From Cupriavidus sp. P-10 (GTDB lineage: Bacteria; Pseudomonadota; Gammaproteobacteria; Burkholderiales; Burkholderiaceae): a DNA stretch of 64,000 nt. Location of the stretch: positions 558,001 to 622,000 of the forward strand of contig NZ_AP025171.1 of assembly GCF_003402535.2 (NCBI RefSeq), written 5' to 3'. Position 1 is the stretch's first letter. Every line of letters begins with the position of its first letter. The position numbers were made by a program, and so were the translations under genes. Positions 42,182-50,198 of this stretch are shown one piece after another. The notes beneath the pieces were generated by a model. The model had not been told where the DNA came from. It searched no databases and saw only the letters and a program-made list of their open reading frames with translations.

Positions 42182-43318
42182 TCACCCCAGCGCCACGTTC
42201 CAGGCGTCGTAATCGTACACCCAGTCGGCATTGCCGCCTTCCTTCAGCCAGGCATTGCTGCGCGAGCCGATCTGGATGCGGCTGGTGCGCTCGTGGCGCG
42301 CCGCCTGGTAGCGGGCCAGCGCGGCGGGCACGGCGGCAGCGCCATCCTTTGCCGCATCAGCCAGGCAGCGCGCCAGCACCACGCCATCCTCGATCGCCAT
42401 GCCGGCACCCTGCGCCATGAACGGCATCATCGGATGGCAGGCATCGCCCAGCAGCGTGACCGGGCCGGACGACCACTGCGGCAGCGGGTCGCGCACGTAC
42501 AGCGCGGAAATCAGCACCTCGTCGCAGGCATAGAGCAATGCGCGCGCCTCCGGATGGAAGCCGGCATACGCGCTGCGCAGGTCCTCCACGCGGCCTGGCG
42601 TGGTCCACGACTCATGCCGCCATGCCTCCTGCGCCACCGTGGCAAAGACAAAGATGTCGCGGCCGCGGTTGAGCGGGAAGGTGACGATCTGCGTGGCGGC
42701 ATCCGGCCCCCACCACTTGGTGAAAGCGTTCAGGTTCGGTGCGCCGGCCAGCTTTTCGGCGGGCACCACGGCGCGGTATGCCACCACGCCGGTGAAGATC
42801 GGGCTTTCCTGGCCGAGCAGCGCGGTGCGCACAGTGGAGTGGATGCCGTCGGCTCCGACCAGTACGTCGGCACGCTCTTCCGCGCCGTTGGCAAAGCGCA
42901 GCGTGGCGCCAGCGGCGTCCGGGATGATCGCCACCGCCTTGTGATCCAGGCGCACGTTCGCTGCGGGCACCGCGGCCTCCAGCGCAGTCATCAGGTCGGC
43001 GCGGTGCATGGTGAGCTGCGGGGCGCCGTAGCGGCGCTCGGCGTCCTCCTGCATCGGCAGGCGCGAGGTTTCTTCGCCGGTATCCCAGATACGGCTGATG
43101 CGGTGGGTGGGGCGCGCGGCGGTCTCGCGCAGCGCGTCGCCGACGCCCAGGCCGTCCAGCGCGCGCACCGCGTTGGGCGTGAGGTTGATGTCCGCGCCAA
43201 CGCGGGCAAAGCGCGACGCCTGTTCATAAACCACCGCGTCCAGGCCGAGCTTGCGCAGCGCAATGGCCGCGGCCAGCCCGCCGATGCCGGCGCCGTTGAT
43301 GGCGATCTTCAAAGTCAT
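42182..43318 (-). CDS. FAD-dependent aromatic monooxygenase (group A, NicC-like)
   Basis: A protein of 378 residues. The FAD Rossmann motif is INGAGIGGLAAAIALRKLGL (residues 7-26), the DG motif is in VLVGADGIHSTVRTALLGQE, and the second FAD motif is LLGDACHPMMPFMAQGAGMA. The pattern with KWWGPD, AGFHPEARALL and the end ADWVYDYDAW is close to what I recall of 6-hydroxynicotinate 3-monooxygenase and related salicylate-type hydroxylases. It would hydroxylate, perhaps decarboxylatively, an aromatic or pyridine acid using NAD(P)H. It is the first gene after a 156-bp gap that carries palindromes, so it likely has its own promoter. Confidence 0.88.
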   Translation of the reverse strand: MTLKIAINGAGIGGLAAAIALRKLGLDAVVYEQASRFARVGADINLTPNAVRALDGLGVGDALRETAARPTHRISRIWDTGEETSRLPMQEDAERRYGAPQLTMHRADLMTALEAAVPAANVRLDHKAVAIIPDAAGATLRFANGAEERADVLVGADGIHSTVRTALLGQESPIFTGVVAYRAVVPAEKLAGAPNLNAFTKWWGPDAATQIVTFPLNRGRDIFVFATVAQEAWRHESWTTPGRVEDLRSAYAGFHPEARALLYACDEVLISALYVRDPLPQWSSGPVTLLGDACHPMMPFMAQGAGMAIEDGVVLARCLADAAKDGAAAVPAALARYQAARHERTSRIQIGSRSNAWLKEGGNADWVYDYDAWNVALG

Positions 43319-43382
43319 GTTGCCGTTCCGGTAACGCCAGCGAGGCGTTCCGAAACCGGTGGGGCGCGCGCTGACTTGTTAT

Positions 43383-43410
43383 GTTCATAAATGAACTATA
43401 TGTTCATAAA
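43383..43410. promoter_or_regulatory. Operator-like palindrome upstream of the FAD monooxygenase
   Basis: GTTCATAAATGAAC (43383-43396) has perfect GTTCAT/ATGAAC arms, and the half-site GTTCATAAA repeats at 43402-43410, 19 bases further. It is 65 bases upstream of the monooxygenase start. IclR-type regulators often bind such GTT...AAC palindromes; the IclR protein encoded at 41170-42012 is the closest candidate. Confidence 0.55.
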
Positions 43411-43474
43411 AAGTCTATGCGCGAGGGGGTGGAGCGTCAACCAAGGGTTAACGCGTAGCGAAAGCCTCGCCGGG

Positions 43475-44818
43475 CTACCGGTGCTTCTGCCGCAGCGCTG
43501 CTTCCACGGCCATGCCGATCGCCAGCAGCCTGCGGTCGGCGCCGTGCCGTCCGAACAGCATCAGGCCCACCGGCGCCTCGCGGGGGCGATGGCAAGGGAC
43601 CGACAGCGCGCACAGGTCGAGCATGTTGGCGATGGCCGGGTTGCGCAGCAGCAGACGGTTGGTGGCGAAGAAGGCATCGTCCTCGTCGAGGTCGGCGATG
43701 CGCGGCGCTACGATCGGCACGGTCGGCAGCACCACGGCGTCGAAGCCCGCCAGTTCGGCATCCGCCTGCCGGCACAGCGCCGCGCGGTGCTCGCGCATGC
43801 GCAGGTAGTCGGCGGCGAGCTGCCCGTCGGCCAGCCGGATGCGTGACAGCACGCGCGGGTCGTAGCGATCGCCGTGCGCCGCTATCAGCCTGCCGTGCCA
43901 GGCGCTGGCCTCGGCGGCTACCAGCCCGCCGCCGTGGCCGAGGTCGCCGAGCTGGCCCCAGCTGTCGAAGTCCACGTCCTGCAGCAGCGCGCCCGCGGCG
44001 GAAAGCCGGCGCAGGGCGTCGCTGAACGTCTGCGCGACCACATAGTCGATGCCATCCAGCACCATCCCGCCGGGCACGGCCAGCCGCAGTCCGGCGAGGC
44101 TGGCCGGCGCCGCGGGCGGCGCTTCGCCGGCCATCACCGCGTCGACAGCGGCGCAGCACGCCACGGAATTGGCCAGGCATCCGACCGAGTCGTAGCTGGG
44201 CGACAGCGGCACGGTCCCCTGCAGCGGCACCCGGCTGGCGGTGGGCTTGAAGCCGACGATGCCGCACAGCGCCGCCGGGATGCGGCAGGAGCCACCGGTG
44301 TCCGAGCCGATCGCGGCCAGCGCCATGCCGTCGGTCACCGACACCGCAGCGCCGGACGACGAGCCGCCCGGAATGCGGCCGCCCTGCCGGTCGAACGGGT
44401 TGCGCGGCGTGCCATAGTGGGGGTTGATGCCAACCCCCGAGTAGGCAAACTCGGTCATGTTGGTCCGCCCGACGAAGACCGCGCCCGCGGCGCGCAGCCG
44501 CGCAATCGCCGGGGCATCGGCGCTGGCGGTACGCTCGGGCAGCACCTGCGCGCCGGCGCGGGTGATATCGCCCTGCACGTCGAACAAGTCCTTCACCGAC
44601 ACCGGCACCCCGGCCAGGGCACCGGCCACGCCCTGTTCGCGCAGCATGTCGCTGGCCTGCGCCTGCTTGCGGGCGGCCATGCTGACGCCGTGCGGGAAGA
44701 CGCGCGCGCCCTCGCCGCCGGGATTGCAGATGCGTTCGACACACGAGGCCAGCAGGGACAGCGCGTTGGCGCTGCCCTCGGTCAGCTGGCGCCTGGCGGT
44801 GGCTACGGTGGTTTCCAT
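43475..44818 (-). CDS. Amidase (amidase signature family)
   Basis: A protein of 447 residues from ATG 44818, two bases after the cupin stop. The Ser-cisSer-Lys triad is visible: K76 in VSVKDLFD, S153 in GGSSSG and S177 in DTGGSCRIPA. The signature GGRIPGGSSSGAAVSVTDGM leads into GSDTGGSCRIPAALCGIVGF. It hydrolyses an amide (or a ring-derived amide or ester) to acid and ammonia in the cytoplasm. It is in one transcription unit with the HpaB-type monooxygenase, so an amide intermediate or substrate is implied. Confidence 0.92.
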   Translation of the reverse strand: METTVATARRQLTEGSANALSLLASCVERICNPGGEGARVFPHGVSMAARKQAQASDMLREQGVAGALAGVPVSVKDLFDVQGDITRAGAQVLPERTASADAPAIARLRAAGAVFVGRTNMTEFAYSGVGINPHYGTPRNPFDRQGGRIPGGSSSGAAVSVTDGMALAAIGSDTGGSCRIPAALCGIVGFKPTASRVPLQGTVPLSPSYDSVGCLANSVACCAAVDAVMAGEAPPAAPASLAGLRLAVPGGMVLDGIDYVVAQTFSDALRRLSAAGALLQDVDFDSWGQLGDLGHGGGLVAAEASAWHGRLIAAHGDRYDPRVLSRIRLADGQLAADYLRMREHRAALCRQADAELAGFDAVVLPTVPIVAPRIADLDEDDAFFATNRLLLRNPAIANMLDLCALSVPCHRPREAPVGLMLFGRHGADRRLLAIGMAVEAALRQKHR

Positions 44819-44820
44819 GA

Positions 44821-45201
44821 TCAGGCCGGGTCGTAGTAGTGAATTTCCAGCAGCATGCAGCCGCCGTTGGACCGGAACGGGCCGTGGAACGCGCCGGGCG
44901 GGCGGCAGGCGTAGGTGTTGGGCTCGAAGGCTTCGCCACCGTCGCCGTTGGCATCGTTGCCGACGGTCAGGTCGCCGCTGAGCAGGTACACCTCCTCCCA
45001 GTACTCGTGGACGAACGGGGCCTTGGTGAAGATGCCCGGGTCGAAGCGCAGCAGGCGGGTACGGCTGCCGCTTCGGCCGCCTTCGTCCAGCGCGCCGGAC
45101 AGGATCTTCTGCTGGATGCCGGCGGGGTAGCCCTCCGGCACTTCCCAGCCGGAGGCCAGGTCCAGGGTATGGAACTCGTCGTGAAGCTTGTTGATTGCCA
45201 T
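44821..45201 (-). CDS. Small cupin protein
   Basis: A protein of 126 residues from ATG 45201 (MAINKLHDEFHTLDLASGWE), with GGAGATCAGCA upstream; the frame opens further to 45237 without support. A single cupin barrel: FTKAPFVHEYWEEVYLLSGD holds the His/Glu metal-binding positions, and ACRPPGAFHGPFRSNGGCML is the second motif. It may be a dioxygenase, an isomerase or a binding protein. The Asn/Asp/Gly-rich insert between the motifs (NDANGDGGE) is unusual. It overlaps nothing but is only 2 bp ahead of the amidase gene. Confidence 0.87.
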   Translation of the reverse strand: MAINKLHDEFHTLDLASGWEVPEGYPAGIQQKILSGALDEGGRSGSRTRLLRFDPGIFTKAPFVHEYWEEVYLLSGDLTVGNDANGDGGEAFEPNTYACRPPGAFHGPFRSNGGCMLLEIHYYDPA

Positions 45202-45245
45202 TGCTGATCTCCGTCTTCGAGGCAAGGGTGGGGACAATTGGAGCG

Positions 45246-46730
45246 TCAGGCCGCCTGCGGCAGGCGGGCCAGTTCGTCCTGCAGGGAATAGCTGCCGAGC
45301 ATGTTGTCGACCAGGCCCGACGCGCGCTTCCAGTCATAGGTGCGGTAGGCGTGGCCCTTGGTGACGAAGGTGGCACCGGCGTAGAACATCTCGTACTGGT
45401 TGTGGCGCGAGGCAAACTCGGAACCCACGGCATCCCAGGCGAGCTTGAAGAACTTGACGCGCTCCTCCGGGCTGCAGACCGGCGACTTCTGCGTCTTGGC
45501 GATGATCTCGGCCAGCGTCGGGTTGGCGAAGTCCTCGATGCTGGAGGGCAGCATGATCATGCCGCCGCCGGCCAGCTCGCGCAGCGTGTTGAGGACCTTG
45601 GCGTAAAGCTGCTGCGTCACCACCTGCGAGCCGTACAGCATGCCGCGGTCGGGTATGAAGTAGCCGTTGTGGTTGACCTGACCTTTGGCTTCCATGCCAT
45701 AGACCCACGCCTCGACCATGCCCGCCTCGGCGGCGAGCTGGCCTAGCAGTTCCTTGACCTGCGGGAAGCCGGCAGTGCCGTTGATCTCGGTGATGCGGTG
45801 CGCCAGGCCGACCAGGAAGCGCAGCTTGACCATCAGCCGCACCTGGCACTGGTAGTTCTGGTACACATGCGCCGGCGTGGCATGGAACTGCTTTGCGCAC
45901 ATGCCGACGTCGCCCGCGACGAAGATCCGCTCCCACGGCACCTTGACGTCGTCGAAGTAGAGCACCGCATCGTTCTCGTCGAAGCGGCTGGCCAGCGGGT
46001 TGTCGAAGACCGAGGTGGCGCTGGCCTCGTAGGACTTGCGCGACATTACCTTCAGGCCCTTGGTGTTCATCGGCACCGCGAAGGACAGCGCGTACATCTC
46101 GTCGCCCTCGCGCAGCGGCTGGATGCAGCTGCAGAAGACCTCGTTGGCCATGATGCCGCTGGTGGCGAGCATCTTGGCGCCGCGCACGGTAATGCCTTCC
46201 GCGTCCTGGTCGACGATGCCCACCGCCAGGTACTTGTCTTCCTGCTCGTGCGCGGCCTTGGCCTGGTTGGCCTGCGGGTTGACGATCACATAGGTGAGGA
46301 ACAGGTCGTTGTCGCGGGCATAGCGGTAGTAGTCGCGCAAGGCGCCGGCGCGTGCCGGGTCGGCCTGCTCGAACACTTCTATCCCCATGTACATGCCGGC
46401 GATGCAGGACGCGACATGATCAGGCGAGCGGCCCATGAAGCCGTAGTGCAGGGCGGTCCAGGCTTCCAGCATCTCGCGGCGCCCGACCAGTTCGTTGTAG
46501 CTGGTGGGAAGCTCCCAGATGCGGCTGACGCGCCGGTCGCCGCCTGCCGGCTGGAAGGTCATCTTGTCGACGTTCTCGGGCCGCGCCTGGAAGTCATAGA
46601 GATTGGCGTAGCTGCGGATCGAGTTGCGGAAGGCGGGATGCGCCGTGACGTCGGTGACGCGCGTGCCATCGAGGTACACTTCGCGCCCATCGCGCAGCAT
46701 GGCGATGTGCTGGTTGCCGTTCTTGATCAT
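45246..46730 (-). CDS. 4-hydroxyphenylacetate 3-hydroxylase (HpaB) family monooxygenase
   Basis: A protein of 494 residues. Family hallmarks in order: RDGREVYLDGTRVTDVTAHP at the start, DYYRYARDNDLFLTYVIVNP, the flavin-loop-type stretch VRGAKMLATSGIMANEVFCS, RFDENDAVLYFDDVKVPWER, and GGGMIMLPSSIEDFANPTLA in the C-terminal acyl-CoA-dehydrogenase-like helical domain. These enzymes use reduced flavin supplied by a separate reductase to ortho-hydroxylate (or dehalogenate/denitrate) a phenol; the reductase gene is 36 bp upstream. The true substrate is not 4-hydroxyphenylacetate by context, since no hpaG/E/D/F genes are nearby. Confidence 0.92.
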   Translation of the reverse strand: MIKNGNQHIAMLRDGREVYLDGTRVTDVTAHPAFRNSIRSYANLYDFQARPENVDKMTFQPAGGDRRVSRIWELPTSYNELVGRREMLEAWTALHYGFMGRSPDHVASCIAGMYMGIEVFEQADPARAGALRDYYRYARDNDLFLTYVIVNPQANQAKAAHEQEDKYLAVGIVDQDAEGITVRGAKMLATSGIMANEVFCSCIQPLREGDEMYALSFAVPMNTKGLKVMSRKSYEASATSVFDNPLASRFDENDAVLYFDDVKVPWERIFVAGDVGMCAKQFHATPAHVYQNYQCQVRLMVKLRFLVGLAHRITEINGTAGFPQVKELLGQLAAEAGMVEAWVYGMEAKGQVNHNGYFIPDRGMLYGSQVVTQQLYAKVLNTLRELAGGGMIMLPSSIEDFANPTLAEIIAKTQKSPVCSPEERVKFFKLAWDAVGSEFASRHNQYEMFYAGATFVTKGHAYRTYDWKRASGLVDNMLGSYSLQDELARLPQAA

Positions 46731-46766
46731 GTCGTTCTCCTGTGCTGACTGCTTGTGTTGTGGGAT

Positions 46767-47303
46767 TTAAGCGGCGGCGGCGCTGTCTTCCAGCGCCCTG
46801 TATTTGCCGCCGAAGAAGATCAGCGGCCGGCCGCCGTGGCAGGCCTGATGGCGCACCACCCGTCCGATGAAAATCACGTGGTCGCCGCCGTCGTGCTGCG
46901 CATAGGGCTCGCATTCAAAGGTCGCCAGCGTGTCCGGCAGCAGCACGTGGCTGTCGCCGCGGTCGCCGGTGTCGCCAAAGTCGATGCCTTCCCACTTGCC
47001 CGAGTTGGCGCGGGCGAAGCGGTTCGAGATATCCTGCTGCGCCTCGGCCAGCACATTGACCGCGTAGCGCGGCGCGCTGCACAGGTCAGCCAGGCTCAGG
47101 CAGCGGCGATCGACCGAGAACAGCACCAGAGGCGGATCCAGCGATACCGAGTTGAACGACGCCACCGTGATGCCGACCGGGACCTCGCCGGCGCGCGGCG
47201 CGGTGATCACGGCGACGCCGGTTGCGAACATGGCCAGCGCGTTGCGGAAACGGCGCTGCGCGTCAGCGTCCATCACGTTCTGATCGACAGATGATTCAGC
47301 CAT
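46767..47303 (-). CDS. Flavin reductase (HpaC-like) partner of the HpaB-type monooxygenase
   Basis: A protein of 178 residues from ATG 47303, preceded by GGAGTCGTG; the frame opens to 47354. Flavin reductase-like domain: FRNALAMFATGVAVITAPRA, GITVASFNSVSLDPPLVLFS, FARANSGKWEGIDF and the end GRPLIFFGGKYRAL. It makes FADH2 or FMNH2 with NAD(P)H for the monooxygenase 36 bp downstream. It is the first gene of a minus-strand operon whose upstream region resembles half of the MarR site at 49500-49516. Confidence 0.92.
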   Translation of the reverse strand: MAESSVDQNVMDADAQRRFRNALAMFATGVAVITAPRAGEVPVGITVASFNSVSLDPPLVLFSVDRRCLSLADLCSAPRYAVNVLAEAQQDISNRFARANSGKWEGIDFGDTGDRGDSHVLLPDTLATFECEPYAQHDGGDHVIFIGRVVRHQACHGGRPLIFFGGKYRALEDSAAAA

Positions 47304-47702
47304 CACGACTCCTACGCATGTTTGGGCAACCGGTCCGGCCGCCTCGGTTCGCATGCATGTTGTTTGCTTAATTAGCTTTGTAACTTAGGTTTAATTGAAT
47401 GCTAAGAAACTGCGGTATTCAAGTTGGTGGAAACCCTAGGCGGGGGGCTTGGCGCGCACGCCGGGCCGCCGCGTGAATGCCGAAAAGCCTTGTGGCGCAA
47501 CGGTTTGCGGGAGGCGGGGGAAGAGAGTGGGGGTGTTGCGATGGCGCGTGCGACAGCACGGAGCAACCCTATCGGCAGCATGGAGGCCGGCCCAGGGGCG
47601 CGCTGCGCGGTGCTAGACTCGGTCGCACTTTCCCTGACCAGCGGGTTTGCGCGGGTTCGCTTCCCCCCGGTCGTACTCTCTCCGCAGCCAGGAATGCGCC
47701 CC
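47304..47702. other. Divergent intergenic region, flavin reductase / IscS
   Basis: A 399-base region. Its left part (47355-47405) is AT-rich and carries the candidate MarR half-site. The rest is GC-rich and crossed by an open frame joined to IscS, but that frame (from 47424) does not look like a protein. A TAGACT at 47614-47619 could be a -10 for IscS, without a good -35. An AGGA at 47691-47694 is the likely ribosome site of IscS. Confidence 0.5.
47372..47390. promoter_or_regulatory. Candidate MarR site upstream of the monooxygenase operon
   Basis: TTAGCTTTGTAACTTAGGT begins like the MarR-adjacent palindrome (TTAGCTTGTAATGCAAGCT at 49498-49516), with one extra T, but its right half is poor. 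It lies 69-87 bases upstream of the flavin reductase start. Confidence 0.35.
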
Positions 47703-48926
47703 ATGCAAAACGAGCAAGACAACCTCCCCATCTACATGGACTACAGCGCGACGACGCCGGTGGACCGCCGCGTCGTCGACAAGATGGTGCCTTTCCTGCA
47801 CCAGCAGTTCGGCAACCCGGCATCGCGCAGCCATAGCTACGGCTGGCAGGCGGAAGCAGCGGTGGAAGCCGCCCGCGCGCATGTCGCGGCGCTGCTCAAT
47901 GCCGACCCGCGCGAGATCGTCTGGACCTCCGGCGCCACCGAAGGGAACAACCTTGCAATCAAGGGCGCGGCGCATTTCTACCGCGGCAAGGGCAATCACA
48001 TCATCACGGTCAAGACCGAGCACAAGGCCGTGCTCGATACCTGCCGCGAACTGGAGCGTCAAGGCTTCGTCGTCACGTATCTCGATGTGGGAACGGACGG
48101 CCTGATCGACCTCGATGTCCTGCGCGCGGCGCTGCGGCCGGACACCATCCTGGTGTCGGTGATGATGGTCAACAACGAGATCGGCGTGATCCAGCCGGTC
48201 GCGCAGATCGGCGAGATCTGCCGCGCGGCGGGCATCGTGTTCCACTGCGACGCGGTGCAAGCCGCGGGCAAGATCCCTGTCGACCTGGCGGCACTGAAGA
48301 TCGACCTGCTGACCGTGACCGCGCACAAGGTCTACGGGCCGAAGGGGATCGGCGCGCTGTACGTGCGCCGCAAGCCGCGCATCCGGCTGGAGGCGCAGAT
48401 CCACGGCGGCGGCCATGAGCGCGGCATGCGATCCGGCACGCTGCCGACGCACCAGATCGTGGGCATGGGTGAGGCCTTCCGGCTGGCGCGGCTGGAACTG
48501 GAAGAGGAGGGCCGCCGTGTCGGCACGCTGCGCGACCGGCTGCTGGCGGGGCTGTCGCGGCTGGACGAGGTCTACGTCAACGGCAGCCTGGCGCACCGCA
48601 TCCCGCACAACCTGAACATCAGCTTCAACTACGTCGAGGGCGAATCGCTGATCATGGGCATCAAGGACGTGGCGGTGTCGTCCGGTTCGGCCTGTACCTC
48701 GGCATCGCTCGAACCTTCATTCGTGCTGCGCGCGCTGGGCCGCAGCGACGAACTGGCACACAGCTCGATCCGCTTTACGCTGGGCCGCTACACCACCGAG
48801 GCCGAAGTCGACGAAGTCATCCGTCAGGTCAGCGGCACGGTGTCGAAACTGCGCGAGCTCAGCCCGCTATGGGAGATGCACCAGGAGGGCATCGATGTCG
48901 GCACCGTGCAATGGGCCGCGCATTGA
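47703..48926 (+). CDS. iscS: IscS-type cysteine desulfurase, not in an isc operon
   Basis: A protein of 407 residues, the normal IscS length. The PLP lysine is K209 ([10 protein letters not shown]), with H107 (TEHKAV) for base chemistry and the persulfide cysteine C331 in [20 protein letters not shown], the class I loop. It makes a persulfide from L-cysteine for Fe-S clusters or tRNA thiolation. No iscR, iscU, iscA or fdx gene is next to it; its neighbours are the flavin reductase operon and a MarR gene. It may supply sulfur for the iron-sulfur enzymes encoded nearby, or be a spare copy. The frame upstream of ATG 47703 is not part of it. Confidence 0.93.
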   Translation: MQNEQDNLPIYMDYSATTPVDRRVVDKMVPFLHQQFGNPASRSHSYGWQAEAAVEAARAHVAALLNADPREIVWTSGATEGNNLAIKGAAHFYRGKGNHIITVKTEHKAVLDTCRELERQGFVVTYLDVGTDGLIDLDVLRAALRPDTILVSVMMVNNEIGVIQPVAQIGEICRAAGIVFHCDAVQAAGKIPVDLAALKIDLLTVTAHKVYGPKGIGALYVRRKPRIRLEAQIHGGGHERGMRSGTLPTHQIVGMGEAFRLARLELEEEGRRVGTLRDRLLAGLSRLDEVYVNGSLAHRIPHNLNISFNYVEGESLIMGIKDVAVSSGSACTSASLEPSFVLRALGRSDELAHSSIRFTLGRYTTEAEVDEVIRQVSGTVSKLRELSPLWEMHQEGIDVGTVQWAAH

Positions 48927-48939
48927 CGGCGGCGTGCCG

Positions 48940-49482
48940 CTAGCCTTTCAGCCGGCGCGCCTGCAGGTGCTCCAGGTCGAGCGCGGCACGGTCGCCGTTG
49001 GCGACGAGGCGGTCGACCACCGAGCACAGCACCTTGAACTCGGTGCGGGTGACGCCGTCGAACAGCACGTCGTTGATCTGCTGCTGCACCGGCAGCAGTT
49101 CATTGAGCAGCTTGTTGCCCGCCGTGGTGATGGTCAGGCGCATCTTGCGCTTGTCGTCGGGATGCGCTTTCTTGTCGATCAGGCCGAGCTTCTTCAGCTT
49201 GCCGGTCTCGATGGTGATGAACGGCCCGCTCAGGTGCAGGTGGTCGGCCAGCTGGTTCACCGTCACCTCGCCTTGCTGCGACAGGTGGGCGATCGAGCGG
49301 ATCAGCGAATATTGCACGCCGGTCAGCCCGACCAGGCTGCCAAAGCCGTCCCGCACCGACAGCAGCCGCGCGGCGAACGGCAGCAGGCCATTGACGAGGT
49401 GTCGGAACTCGCGGTCCGAGCCATCGACCAGGCAAGCCGGATGCGTGATTGTCAGGGTCTTGTTTGCAGGAGTCGTAGCCAT
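48940..49482 (-). CDS. MarR-family transcriptional regulator
   Basis: A protein of 180 residues. Winged helix-turn-helix: VTVNQLADHLHLSGPFITIE then TGKLKKLGLIDKKAHPDDKR, and wing MRLTITTAGNKLLNELL. It is convergent with IscS (13-bp gap) and divergent from the SnoaL-like gene. A 17-bp palindrome lies 18 bases upstream of its start, which suggests autoregulation. It may also regulate the flavin reductase/HpaB operon. Confidence 0.9.
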   Translation of the reverse strand: MATTPANKTLTITHPACLVDGSDREFRHLVNGLLPFAARLLSVRDGFGSLVGLTGVQYSLIRSIAHLSQQGEVTVNQLADHLHLSGPFITIETGKLKKLGLIDKKAHPDDKRKMRLTITTAGNKLLNELLPVQQQINDVLFDGVTRTEFKVLCSVVDRLVANGDRAALDLEHLQARRLKG

Positions 49483-49499
49483 CGGCGGATTGTTCAGTT

Positions 49500-49516
49500 A
49501 GCTTGTAATGCAAGCT
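49500..49516. promoter_or_regulatory. MarR operator (AGCTTG-N5-CAAGCT)
   Basis: A perfect 6-bp inverted repeat with a 5-base centre (AGCTTGTAATGCAAGCT), 18 bases upstream of the MarR start and 80 bases upstream of the SnoaL-like gene at 49596. Position and symmetry are typical of an autoregulatory MarR site. Confidence 0.65.
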
Positions 49517-49595
49517 TTGTGCCAAATTCTACCAAACTCGTCGCGCGGCCTGCCGTGCTGTCCGGTCCCACTTTTTACGCCAACGCGTTGCCTGT

Positions 49596-50159
49596 ATGAA
49601 CCCGATCTCCCTACCCGAAGCGCAAACGCTGCTGGCCCGCTATGTCGAGGCCAAGGACAACAACCGTCCCGCGCTGATCCACGAGGCATTCGCGCCGGAT
49701 GCGACGCTGACCTTCTCGATCGACACCGACACCATCAGCTTTCCGGCAAAGACGGAAGGCGCCGCGGCGATCGCTGCGACGCTGGTGACGGACTTCGCAA
49801 AGACATTTGACCGCTGCCGGACCTACTATGTCGGTGATTTCTCGCCCGCGGCGGATGGGACCACGCTGACGGTGCCGTGGCTGGTGCTGATGCGCGAGAC
49901 GGCGGCCCACACCTTGCGCGCGGGGAAGGGCATCTACCGCTGGGGCTTCGCCCGGCAGCCGGATGGCTTGTACCGCATCGGCAGCCTGCACATCCATATC
50001 GAGCGGATGGACGTCGTGCCGGATGCCGGCGCGGCGATGCTGGCGGGCTTGCAGGCCGCGCTGCCGTATCCCTGGCTGCCATCGCCGACGCTGCAGGCCG
50101 CTGTCGCCGCCCAGGCAGCGGCGGATGCCAGGCTGGCGTTCCTGAAGGAATTCGTCTAG
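49596..50159 (+). CDS. SnoaL/NTF2-fold protein
   Basis: A protein of 187 residues. Residues 1-130 look like a SnoaL-like/NTF2 domain: LLARYVEAKDNNRPALIHEA, FAPDATLTFSI and GLYRIGSLHIHIERMDVVPD. The tail contains an Ala-rich helix. Such small barrels act as polyketide cyclases, isomerases or dehydratases, or as accessory subunits; the role here is unknown. It lacks a strong ribosome site and is divergent from the MarR gene, which probably represses it. Confidence 0.78.
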   Translation: MNPISLPEAQTLLARYVEAKDNNRPALIHEAFAPDATLTFSIDTDTISFPAKTEGAAAIAATLVTDFAKTFDRCRTYYVGDFSPAADGTTLTVPWLVLMRETAAHTLRAGKGIYRWGFARQPDGLYRIGSLHIHIERMDVVPDAGAAMLAGLQAALPYPWLPSPTLQAAVAAQAAADARLAFLKEFV

Positions 50160-50167
50160 GCGGTCTT

Positions 50168-50190
50168 GCCGGCAGGACGAACCTGCCGGC
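50168..50190. terminator. Perfect hairpin between convergent SnoaL-like and acyl-CoA dehydrogenase genes
   Basis: GCCGGCAGG (50168-50176), loop ACGAA, CCTGCCGGC (50182-50190). It is a 9-bp perfect stem between two convergent stop codons, without a T tract. Confidence 0.5.
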
Positions 50191-50198
50191 CTGCCACG

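Noticed and set aside
45246..47303. Considered as a complete 4-hydroxyphenylacetate pathway (hpaBC plus hpaGEDFHI)
   Set aside because: Only the HpaB/HpaC-type genes are present; none of the ring-cleavage or lower-pathway hpa genes is recognised nearby.
47424..47702. N-terminal extension of the IscS frame
   Set aside because: The 93 extra residues have no similarity to IscS, and ATG 47703 gives the standard length with a ribosome site.
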